Assembly: GCF_030867095.1 (NCBI RefSeq)
Contig: NC_081831.1
Coordinates: 21,118,001 to 21,182,000 of the forward strand
From: Alligator mississippiensis
Lineage: Eukaryota > Chordata > Crocodylia > Alligatoridae
Direction of reading: 5' to 3'
DNA length: 64,000 nucleotides
Shown: piece after piece, positions 40,708-50,231 of the stretch
Position numbering within the stretch: position 1 is the first letter of the stretch
Layout: each line of letters begins with the position of its first letter
Notes under the pieces: model-generated
What the model was told of the DNA's origin: nothing
What the model saw: only the letters and a program-made list of their open reading frames with translations
Databases searched by the model: none
Translations under genes and position numbers: made by a program

Positions 40708-42529
40708 GAGGAGGGCTGTAGGCCAGACCCCAGGATTTCAGAGCATTTGTGGGTTGTTCAGTTCTGCAATTCCTTAATTTCCCATAGGTATAGGTTGCTG
40801 ACTTTGGTCTAATGTGTTCCTTACAGTATGTCTCCCACCCTTAAAGCAGCACACACATAGACACTTAGGTTTCCAACAGATGTTGTGTTTGTTGCAGGCC
40901 AGATTGTTCCAGTATTTGACTGAGATCAAAAAAGTCACAGCACAGTTGTATACAAGGCACTCCTCCAAGCGTCATCCCGTCCCACTGCTGCTTGTCTGCT
41001 AGTAGATGGCTGGTGAGAGCGCACATCCCATCGTGCCTTGAGGTGATCTAGTGTCTGGAGGTTCTCAGAGATTCCCCAGTGTGGTGGAAAGCACCCATTG
41101 GGTGGTCAGCTAGAGGGGACTGCCCAGGAGTGACTGAGCCAGTGACTGCAGCTGAGAAACAAGCCCTGCCCACACTATGTGTGCCCAAGCGTAGCAATCA
41201 GGCCAAGTAGATGGTTTAGATGTGTCCTCAGTGCATGTATGCCCCAGAGCTGTGTTCAGGCCCCCTTTAAGCCTTCTTCCATCTTTAATTGTTACAGTAC
41301 AACCAGCGTGGGAGCCAGTGGATGGAGTTTGTTCCTCACAGCGGTCCTAGTCTCAGCAGGGAAGTGACATAGACATGCTAAGAGTGCTAGACATGATAAA
41401 GAGTGCTAAAAGGATTTATGTGGTGCTTTGAGAGTGAAACATATTCCCTCTAATATCAAGTTGTACACTCTCATGGTATTATTGTGATGCTATCATCTTG
41501 CTGACATTTAAACCTGAGCTCCTGACTTTTTGTGGTCACTGAAAATCTCATTGCACCAAACTAGGTGCCCTAACCCACCTGCAGGTTTGTCTGTCTAAAT
41601 CTCCTAATTTCCTCTGCAATCTCAGTTGAACAACATATTTTTTGTCTTAAAATAGCTGGACAGTGTTGTTTTATGCATTTTAAAATGTTGCCAAAATTTG
41701 ACCCTTGAGGTGGCTGCATTTTAGTAGTGGATGAAGTTACTCTTGTAATTAGAGTTTTATATAACAGTTGGTACAACATACAAAGCACTTTGGGATACAT
41801 TTGGGCAGAAACGGCTATAGGGATGCAAGATCATTATTATAACAGGCAATGTGCAGTCTCAAAAATAAAAGGAATCATGTCATATGAAGAGCATTCTCCA
41901 GTGCTGCAAGAATATGTGATGACTTGGAGATCCTGTTTATATAGTGCTTCTGAATACCAGTTTGAATTTGACCTACCTATCTCCTTGTGTCTTATGACAG
42001 TCTTTAACTGTGTTACACCTCATGTTTATTGTGTTAGGGCCCAGAACCTGGGGCATTGTATTTGGGCAGGAGCCCAAATTTATCTCAGAAGGAGTACTGT
42101 GGTGTGTCAGAGGACTGGGTATTTGGGAATAAGGACTGGGGGGAATGTAATCCCTGTGCCCACAGGGGATGTGCCTAGGGGCTGCGTGGTCCAGAAGCCG
42201 CAGGAGGGCTGGAGCTAGACCTGAGAACCTAGGGTCCTGGTGCAGTGGATCCTGGCCCATAGGACCCAGCCAGATTAAAAGTGAGCTGAAGCCAGGAAGG
42301 GTCTTGGGTCAGACAAGGACCTACCCCAAAGCCCACATCTGCCTCATTGGAGGCAGCCTCCCTCTGAAATTATAACATCAAGTGATGGCAGGTGAGATAA
42401 CTGTGGAGGGGAAGGACCCAGAGAGTCTGGAATTGGGGGTGAGGAGGTCAAAGCTAGGTGATAAGCCAGACAAGGGACCTTGTCGTACCAGCAGTGTACA
42501 TATGGTCACACCAATCTAAACCTACTTTG
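40708..42529. other. Intergenic, no gene recognised
   Basis: The longest open frame here (41727-42218, 163 codons) shows no family motif, signal or splice context and is rejected as a gene. The stretch near 42160-42400 is GC-rich and may be an unassigned repeat. Confidence 0.45.
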
Positions 42530-42885
42530 CTGCAATTTCAAACCAGTGTTACATGTACTTCTCCCTACAGTGAGGAAGAAAAGTTGCTCTCCCTCATCTT
42601 TATAGCAGCCCTTCAAATATTTGAAAACACTCATTATGACCCCTCTTAATCACCTTTTCTGTAAACTAAACACACCTATTTCTCAACCTCTCCTCATATG
42701 GCTTCCTTTCCAAACTGTTTATCATTTTTGTTGCCCACCTTCAGACCCTCTCTTGCTTCTCCATGTCCTTTTTAAAATGCAGAGGCCAGAACTGCACACA
42801 GTACTCTAAATGAAGCCTAGCCAGCACCAAGTAGAGTGACACTAGCCTCTCCTACATCTTACATCTAAGACTCCTGGCAGACATT
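42530..42885 (-). mobile_element. CR1 LINE fragment (internal)
   Basis: The phrases gaggaagaaaagttgctctc, atatggcttcctttccaaac and cagaactgcacacagtactc are minus-strand CR1 ORF2 sequence, decayed. Confidence 0.7.
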
Positions 42886-42944
42886 CACATTTATCATGTG
42901 ATTAACATGTTAATTGCAATAAATTGTAATTATAAATAAAGCAA

Positions 42945-43330
42945 TGTCTGAATGACAGGAGGTTTCAAGTGGAATACTATAGGGGTCTGTCCTGGGTCTA
43001 GTGCTGTTCAATGTGTTTATTAATGATCTGTATCCTAGCATAGAAAGCTTCCTGAGCAAATTCCCAAATGACATGAAGCTGGGAAGGACTGCAAACACAA
43101 TGGAAGACAGGAGGAGAATTCAGAAAGACAAGTCCAATGAATTGGAAACCCGGACTACAGCCAACAGGATGAAATTCAGTGCAGACAAAAGCAAGGTATT
43201 ACACTAAAGGAAGAATAATGAAAAGCCCAAATGCAAAATGGGTAATGTGGCAGTACTTTTGAGAAGGATCTGGAGGTTTTGATGAACTGTAGACTCACCA
43301 TGAGTCAGCAATGTGATGCATCTGGGAAAA
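42945..43330 (+). mobile_element. CR1 LINE RT fragment, decayed
   Basis: The translation near 43001-43207 (LFNVFINDLYPSIESFLSKF, NRMKFSADKSKVLH) corresponds to the CR1 RT end. It lies in opposite orientation to the adjoining 42530-42885 fragment. Confidence 0.75.
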
Positions 43331-44029
43331 AAAAGTGAATGCAGTGTTGGACTCCAATTACCCTTTCTTTGCTTGTGGCTATTAACCCAGTTGCCTAAGC
43401 ACCTTCTAGTGATTTTGTCTAACCCACAATTCTCTGATTTATTTATGAGAAGGTTGTGTGTGGCTTTGTTAAAAAATCGTCTTGTGTTTAAATACATTAA
43501 GGAGTGATTGGGTTTTGGGACCCTTGCAAGTCTTTGTATCTCTATGTTTCCACTATCCTGTCTCTGAAGAGTATGCTGCAAACACAGAGTGTCCACAAGG
43601 GCAAAGCCCGGTGGAAAAGTATGTATGCTTAAGTGACGGAGGTGTCCATGGTTCTGAGGCTGAGGGCAGCTGAGCTGCGAAGGGATATGTTTGCTGGCTA
43701 TAGATACATTTTGGGAGTAAAATCCAGGAAGCGGTTGGTGGGGGAGGTTTAAACTATAGGACAGTGTACTAAGAACCTTAGCATTTGTTCAGTTTGTGCT
43801 GTTTCAAATGCATTTGTGGGGTCTCAAAGTGCAAGCAAACATACATTCAAGCCATTTGTTACATTGCAAGTGCAAGTGAAAAATTGTAAAGTTGCCCCAT
43901 TTCAGTTGAAGTTTACCATGGGAGAGTGATATCTTTGGCAAAATCAAACATGTGCTTACTCCACTGAGATATCACTGTCCTCTAGCAACCCAGAATACAC
44001 TATTCCTCACCTCCATTCCACTCCAAGGC

Positions 44030-44078
44030 CTGTCTCTCCCTTGACCCTTCCAACCTTACAATCTATGAATCTATGAAA
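44030..44078 (+). mobile_element. CR1 3' tail
   Basis: The sequence cccttccaaccttacaatct followed by atgaatctatgaa is a short CR1 terminus. It may be the separated end of the 42945-43330 copy. Confidence 0.5.
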
Positions 44079-44299
44079 GTGAGCCAGGGTAAATCCCTAC
44101 AGGAAGGCATGCTGACATATCTGTTCAGCATCCCTCTTGTGGAGTGCAAGCGGTGCATACTCAGGTTGGTTGGGACCATGAACATGTGCCTGTTCCTGTT
44201 ACATCCCAACTTTGCTACAGCACAAAATTCCACAAAATTGGAATGGCACAAGCTGAACATGTACCAAGCCCATAAGATCTACAGAGCTGAAAAACCACA

Positions 44300-45960
44300 C
44301 AGACCCAGAATGTGAGGCCCACACACAGAAACCTGGTGAGTGTCCACTACACTCAATAAATCTCTTCCATTTAAATGGTTGTCTTTATGTTGCAAGTGCC
44401 AGTACACAATTTTCTTGTTCAGTTGTGTGTATCCAAAAAAAAAAAATGGAATAATCCCATTTGAAAATATTGTGAAAAGATTCTAGAGATATTTAGTTTG
44501 CCTTAGCTCAGGAACATCTTGTTTGAAGCTAGTGAAATTTCTCATCTGGAAATGTTCACTTCTCCATTCCCTTGATCAAAAGAAATTTCAGTTTTTCAAA
44601 ACCAAAGTAAGCATGATTTTTTTTAAATGTGCATCGTTTCCTGATCACCTCCAGTTTTGACCTTTTTGGTGGCTGTGTTTGGCTAGCCTGTGAGCTGGTT
44701 TAGCAAGAGTTAGCAAAACCTACCTGTGTGGTCTTGGACATGTCACTTCCTTTGTGCCTCAGTTTTCTGAACAAGAATGAAACACACCACGAAACACAAA
44801 GAGATCCTATTTTCAGCAGTGCAAGTAGCAATGCTTACGGTTAAATATAGTCTGATACTTCTTGATTATTAGACATTCTTTTCAGTTGTTTATAAATTTG
44901 CCCAACTTTAAGCATTTTGGCTGAAATTCTCCCTCCTTGGGATTTGCCTAAGATTTACTTTTACCAGGAAAGTTTCAGCAAATATAGCTCAGGCATGTCT
45001 CACAGATGAGGTTAAGGGAAAATATACTGTTCTCCCCATATAATATTCTGATACTGTGTTGAGAAGCTCCTATGCTTTCAACCAGAGTTTTGAAATATAG
45101 CCTAGCATGGGGATCTACATTTTATCGTTCTGAAAACCCTCAGATCAGATGCACAGGTGTAGAAACATGCTACTGTAAACGTTTCTTTTCCTTTAGAACC
45201 TGGACTGAGTTGCTTGTTGTGTGTGTATAGGCACTTAATTTTTTTTCCCCCAAGGCCAAATCAGTTCCAAATTCAGCTGAGCAAAGCCCAGTAGTCTAGT
45301 TCCAAAATTCAACTGAGCAGAGCTTAATTGTCAAGTCTGTGTGCCTAGACCACTGGTCAAGTATGCTCCCTCCCAGACCCAGAGGTCTGGGGCTTTGGAT
45401 ACTCCCCAAATCCAGGCAGGAATCCTCTGTGTAAGCCCAGGCCTGGAGGCCCTGGGGTTCAGCTGTCCCCTTTCTCCCTTGATCTTAGCCAAATGGCTGC
45501 ATTTGGTGCATGTAAGTGAGCAGAACTATTCACCTTGATGCTACATTCCTGACATTGCTTTTACACCATCACAAATAAAGGAACTTCCTGATAATTTACA
45601 GTGATGGAAGTGAGAAAGAAATTAAGCTGTTACATGCACCCCTGCACACACACACAGATCCATTGCAAGGCCCAGAACTCACACTTTCCTAGATCTCCCT
45701 TTCCCACACCGTGATTGTATGGATTTGATGAAAAGGTAACTGTTGCAAATGAAGATCCCTAAAGAGAACCCTGATCTAAGCAGCTGTCCGACAGGGATCA
45801 GGAGGTTGAAGTCGGTTCCTAGGTTGGGCAGCACCCTGCTCAGACTTATTAAGAAGTGTCCTCCAGATGCGTGGTTTGGGGTGACCTGAAAATGATTTTG
45901 CCCCATAATCCCAGTTCCTTATTCAGGGCTATGTACTTGATACCTGATATCATTTTACAT
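44300..45960. other. Intergenic, no feature recognised
   Basis: AT-rich DNA. No gene, RNA or clear repeat could be supported. Confidence 0.45.
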
Positions 45961-45965
45961 TTTTC

Positions 45966-46435
45966 ATAGGATCATAGAATCATAGAAAATGAGGGTTGGC
46001 AGGGACCTCAGGAGGTCTAGTCCAACCCCCCCGCTCAAAGCAGGACCATCCCCAACTAGATCATTGCAGCCAGGGCTTTGTTGAGTCTGGCCTTAAAACC
46101 ACCTAGATAACCCGTTCTCGTGCTTCACCACCCTCCTAGTGAGAAAGTTTTCCAACTTAAACCTCCCTTGAGACCATTGCTCCTTACCATTGCTCCTTGT
46201 TCTGTCATCTGCCACCGCTGAGAACAGTCTCACTCCATACTCTTTGGAACTACCTTCAGGTAGTTGAAGGCTGTTATTAAATCCCACCCTGTCTTCTCTT
46301 CTCCAGACTAAATAAGCCCAGTTCCCTCAGTCTCTCCCTCAGCCACTCCTCCCAAGTCATATGCTGCAGCCCCCTAACCACTTTCATTGCCCTCCACTGG
46401 ACTCTTTCCAACTTGTCCACATTCTTTCTATAATA
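45966..46435 (-). mobile_element. CR1 LINE, 3' 470 bp
   Basis: It begins aggatcatagaatcatagaa then ggttggcagggacc, then holds gtctggccttaaaaccacc and ctccactggactctttccaa. This is the CR1 3' UTR and ORF2 end on the minus strand, with the terminal repeats intact. Confidence 0.85.
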
Positions 46436-46557
46436 TATTTTTATTAGGAAATATACATTTTTTTATGAAATCCTAACTCTTTAGCATGTCTAATTCATTA
46501 CTCTCAACCTTCGAGTGTGTAAAGATTAGCTTTGAGAAAGGAGCAGGAAATAGCAGC

Positions 46558-46630
46558 TCCCACATGGTCTAGCAGTTAGGATTCCTGGTTTTTCACCTGG
46601 GTGACCTGGGTTTGACTCCCAGCATGGGAA
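46558..46630 (+). pseudogene. tRNA-Glu-like sequence (pseudogene or SINE head)
   Basis: It follows vertebrate tRNA-Glu(TTC) over its whole length: tcccacatggtctagcagtt, aggattcctgg, gggtttgactccca, catgggaa. It has one extra T in the anticodon loop, a mismatch in the anticodon stem and two in the acceptor stem, so it is unlikely to be a working tRNA. A CR1-type tail follows (ggggctggacctgatgatct, 46640-46690). Confidence 0.65.
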
Positions 46631-47309
46631 TGCTCTGACTTTGGGGCTGGACCTGATGATCTGCAGTGTCCCTTTCAGCCTCTCTGAATAAGGATGTGGC
46701 AATAAGGAATCAACTTCAGCCTCATACAGAGATTATTGCCAGATGCGGCTTTCCTTTCACCTCTCTGCCTCAGGTTTGCTGCTTTCCACCCCCTGGAGGA
46801 CAAGGGGGAACAAGCAGGAAACATTGCAAAGGACAAGGCAAAGGTCACTCTGAAACCCCACGTTGGCCTTGGGGACTAGTGTGGGAATGGCTGTGCCTGC
46901 AGGCTCCTCCAGCCTGAAGGGGGAAGCAGGGGGGGCTTCAATCTGGGCTGCACAACCTGCACCTGGACTCATGCTCCCCAGCCCTGCACACAGCTGGCAA
47001 GGGAGGGGCCAGGTCTTAAATATGAAATTATCATATTTGTAAACTCAAAGTTATCATATTTGCTGAAAAACTATTGTACACTGCAAAATATGCAAATAAC
47101 TCATCTTCTTATTGACTTTATATTGCTCCCTATAAGTTGCTACTGAGTGAGTGAGAACTGGATCATCAAAGTGGAAACTCTTTCAGGCAAGTAACGATAA
47201 GAAAGTGACAAAATAAGCTCAAAAGTCAGCTGAGACTCCCTGACAATGACTTGGGTTTTGCACATGCTGCATCAATGAGCTGCCTCAAAAATTATCATAC
47301 GTTTTGTCA

Positions 47310-47475
47310 GGTATCCAGGTTGTAGCCATATTAGTCTAGAGACAAAAGGAATCAAAACTCATGGCAGAGGTTATATTTTTTATTAAGCCAACTAAATTTT
47401 GGCAACAGAACATTATTTGCATGCTTTGGGGCACAAATGCCCTTCTTCAGGCAAAGGAGAAAAGATTGTAAAAGT
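47310..47475 (+). repeat. Dispersed repeat, 'ggtctaaggacataggcag' family
   Basis: The landmarks are gttgtagccatattagtcta, ttttttattaagccaact, tgcatgctttggggcac and cccttcttcaggc, in the same order as at 6112-6275. Confidence 0.55.
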
Positions 47476-47598
47476 TGCCCTAGGTAGAAATGAAAGTTCA
47501 TACTACATAGGAGGGTTGAAGGTGTGGTAACATCTCTTAGGTTGTCTGGAGCAGGGATGTATTTGGTCTGAGACAAAAAGAAAAACTCTAGAGCTCTT

Positions 47599-47879
47599 GG
47601 TTCAGAGTTGGTCTTTTATTAGACCAACTAAGAAATCACACAAAAAAAATCATCTTTTTTTCTGCAAGCTTTCGGGCACACGCGCCCTTCCTCCAGCTCA
47701 GGGAAAATGAATGGTCAACAGTCCCCACAGGTAGAAAATAATCTTCATTTTTGCACACATTTTATAGATAGATATAAATATATAGATCTCTCTCTCTCTC
47801 GATATAGATATATAGAGATGGAGAGAGAGATCTATATATTTGCGATTTCTTAGTCTAATAAAGGGATCACGTCTGAACC
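47599..47879. repeat. Inverted-repeat unit upstream of MFSD6L
   Basis: The left arm, ggttcagagttggtctttta through ctaagaaatcac (47599-47639), is mirrored by gcgatttcttagtctaataa through gtctgaacc (47842-47879). It contains gcaagctttcgggcacacgc, linking it to the 6112 family. It ends about 50 bp before the CpG island. Confidence 0.6.
47776..47841. repeat. Perfect 21-bp inverted repeat with 24-nt loop
   Basis: The sequence aaatatatagatctctctct then c (47776-47796) is exactly complementary to 47821-47841. The spacer is TA- and GA-rich. It probably arose from TA/GA microsatellite growth inside the surrounding inverted repeat. Confidence 0.85.
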
Positions 47880-48147
47880 CAGCGTGCTACCGTTTTGCAC
47901 GTCTCCAGGACGAGGACTGATGATCACCCCACACCCCGCAACATTGGGGAGCGGCAGCTGGCGCCGCCCCCCTCCCCGCCTGCAGGCGGCGCTACCCCTC
48001 GCCGCGCCCCCAGCTGCCGGCCTCTCTGTCCCGCGGGAGGACTCGGCTCTGTGGTGCGTCTCCTAGCAGCGGGCAGGCCCGGGGCGGGGCCGGGGCCGGG
48101 GCCGAGCCGGGCCTGGCCGGCAGGTGGCGGGGGCGGGGCGGCAGGTG

Positions 48148-48163
48148 CACGTGGCGCATGCGC
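48148..48163. promoter_or_regulatory. E-box and NRF1-type palindrome
   Basis: CACGTG (48148-48153) lies directly against the palindrome GCGCATGCGC (48154-48163), the core of the NRF1 consensus. It is 30 nt upstream of the chosen MFSD6L ATG, so the start of transcription is probably close by. The site itself contains the alternative upstream ATG (48158). Confidence 0.55.
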
Positions 48164-48193
48164 ACGGGGAAGGCGGCGGCGGGGAGCGGGGCC

Positions 48194-50231
48194 ATGAGCA
48201 GCCCGCGGCCGGCAGGTAAGGGGAAGGGAAGGGAAGGGCTGGGGCGGGCGCGGGGCGGCGGCGTGGGCCCCGCCGTAGCGCTGAGCCCGTCTTCCCGGTG
48301 GTTGCCTTGCAGGTGGCGGTGGGGGCCGGCAGCATGTGGCCGAGGCCACGAGCACCAACCAGCAGTGGGACGTGCACAAGGCCCTGGCTGTGGCTGGCGT
48401 CTTCCATTTCCTCCACGGCGCCGGCAACGCCTGCGTGGCTCCCTTTCTGAGCCTGTACTGCCGGCAGCTGGGGCTGCCCGCCCCGCTCGTGGGCATCGTC
48501 ATGGGCATCAAGCACCTCGTGTCGTGCCTCTGGGCCCCACTCGCCTCCTACCTAGCCAAGAGCCGCGGCAAGAGGAAGGTGCTCATCGCCGCCTCCCTGC
48601 TGGGCTCCGTCGGGGCCGGGTTGCTGCTCACGCTCGTCCCGCCTCTGAGCCAGGAGGCTCTGTACAGGTACTGCAACGTCAGCCACGCGTCGCCCGGTGC
48701 CACTGCCGACGTGGGCACGAGCAACGCCAGTGGCAACGCGGCCCTGGGGACCGGGGTCCAGCCCGCGGTAAGTAAGGCGGCTTTCCAAGAATCGATTGGT
48801 TTTACGGATCCGCTCGAGGAAAAAAATGGAAGAGCTGGTAAAGATGATAAAAGTGCGGATCCCCACATGAGTGGTGCCCCTGGCATGACGGCGTCTGTAC
48901 AGTTGAAACAGGTGGCACAGGAGCTTGATACGCCCCCTTCCAGTGAAACGCGGTTTAACCAACCTGAACAAGGAACAAGCAGCCCGGGCTCTCGGTTTCT
49001 AAAGGTGAATGATAATCCTGAAGAAAACTTTCCTATGAGTGGAAGTAGCGAGCTTTCTCTGTTTCAAACAAACCCTCGCCCTGTTGTTGAGACTCCTTAT
49101 GTTTTTGAAAATCTCTCGGGACACTGGGAAGACGCTCAGGATGTCAACTTGGAGCTCCTGCCAGTTAACTTTCTTGACAGGAAGCACCAGGTTTTTCTCA
49201 TGGTGCTGGGTGCTGTTGTGTTTTGGGAGCTGCTGGCTGCACCCCTCGAATGGACAGTTGATGATAGCCTTTATGAATATCTTGACTTTGTTGATGCAAC
49301 CGACAGATACGGGAATCTTTGGATTTGGAGTTATTTGGGTGCTTCCGGAGGAGCCTGCAGTATTTCTATACTTGTGGATCAGTTGAATTGCTTCCTCAAT
49401 ACTGAAGTCTCCCGTCTCGCTGTTCATTTCTATGGCTACGCCCTGCTGATCACACTCACATTGCTTGTCAGCATCTTTTTTCCCATACATGTTTCTAGGA
49501 AAACGGAGCACGTGAACAAAACTGTCAAGGCACTGAACCTCATTGGAAGTGATGGTCGAACAATTCTGTCAGCTGTCACAGTCTTCCTGACCGGGGTCAT
49601 TGGATCTACGGTACAGAACTTTCTCTTCTGGCAAATGCAGGACCAGGGCAGCACTGAATTATACATGGGTCTCTCAGTGGCAATTGGACTAATTGCTGAA
49701 ATTTTGCTGCATTTCTGCAAAAGCAGGTTGCTAAGGACTCTGTCAAGCAGTGGCACTGTTGCACTGAGTTTAAGTTGCCTTGCACTACAACTTCTGTACT
49801 ATTCGTTCCTGTGGAATGCATGGGCCGTTTTACCTATCCAGATTTTATCTGCCTTCAGTAATGGTTCTTTATGGTGGGCAGTTAATATGATGGTTGATGA
49901 TGTAGCCACTCCTGGAACAGAAAGAGCTCTGCACATTGTCCTCCAAGGCCTCTCCTATGGTTGTGGAGCTAGTCTGGGAAGTTTCACAGGAGGATTTGTT
50001 GTGAGCAATTTTGGCCTGGCAGTTCTATACAGGGCATGTTGCATAAGTTTGATACTTTGGTTAATCTTGTTCCTTATCGTCCAATCCAAGCTGCCTCGGC
50101 AGAAAAAAATCAATTATTCTCGTCTCCTAGCTGCAGATCCCAGTGATGTGAGCGATTCTGATGAGGAAAGGGAAAGGGACTGGCTGGTGAAAGCTATGAA
50201 AGATGAGCATTTCAGTAGGAATTGGTAACTT
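48194..50231 (+). CDS. MFSD6L: MFSD6L, MFS orphan transporter-like membrane protein (2 coding exons)
   Basis: MFSD6L is a member of the MFS_1-like family; its substrate is unknown. Coding exons are 48194-48215 and 48313-50231, joined by a 97-nt GT-AG intron to give 645 aa. The long exon has no in-frame ATG: the frame runs back to a TGA at 48282-48284, and the conserved part begins at a GTG at 48336. Splicing to the ATG at 48194 (G at -3) restores the frame as MSSPRPAGGGGGRQHVAEAT. Visible features are TM1-3 at about residues 31-116, a long polar loop with CNVSH near residue 124, TM4 at about 298-318 followed by the family motif DDSLYEYLDFVDATDRYG, more TM segments to about residue 600, and an acidic tail with SDVSDSDEERERDWLVKAM. 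Mammalian MFSD6L is about 586 aa and starts near residue 23 of this model. An in-frame ATG at 48158 could add 12 residues. Confidence 0.93.
48216..48312 (+). other. MFSD6L: 97-nt intron of MFSD6L with G-run cluster
   Basis: The donor is ggcag|gtaag and the acceptor cttgcag|gtgg. At 97 nt (not a multiple of 3) it has to be removed to join the ATG frame to the MFSD6L frame. Four G-runs spaced by AA start 5 nt into the intron (48220-48238). The pattern fits a G-quadruplex and also the G-triplet intronic enhancers known in short introns. Confidence 0.75.

Larger units (their letters stand above)
47930..48335 (+). promoter_or_regulatory. MFSD6L: CpG-island promoter of MFSD6L
   Basis: GC content and CpG density rise sharply here after AT-rich DNA and fall again inside the MFSD6L exon. 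There is no TATA box. GC boxes (ggggcggggc at 48081-48090 and a similar run near 48130-48139) are the typical Sp-factor sites of housekeeping-type promoters. Confidence 0.75.

Noticed and set aside
41727..42218. 163-codon open frame
   Set aside because: No conserved motif, no splice or promoter context; probably chance in intergenic DNA.
46558..46630. Functional tRNA-Glu gene
   Set aside because: Extra base in the anticodon loop and mismatches in two stems make folding and charging unlikely.
36000..48000. An additional host gene between PIK3R6 and MFSD6L
   Set aside because: The only coding-like sequence is CR1 reverse transcriptase; no exon with conserved translation and splice sites was found.
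47924..48515. Long minus-strand open frames (150-195 codons) over the CpG island
   Set aside because: GC-rich DNA lacks stop codons by chance; low-complexity Pro/Ala/Arg translations with no domain, antisense to the MFSD6L promoter.
48158..48775. 205-codon + strand open frame over the MFSD6L 5' end
   Set aside because: It reads through the intron and then in the wrong frame relative to the conserved MFSD6L protein.
48336..50228. Single-exon MFSD6L starting at 48336
   Set aside because: The first codon is GTG, not ATG; the spliced model with an ATG at 48194 keeps the whole frame and has proper GT-AG sites.
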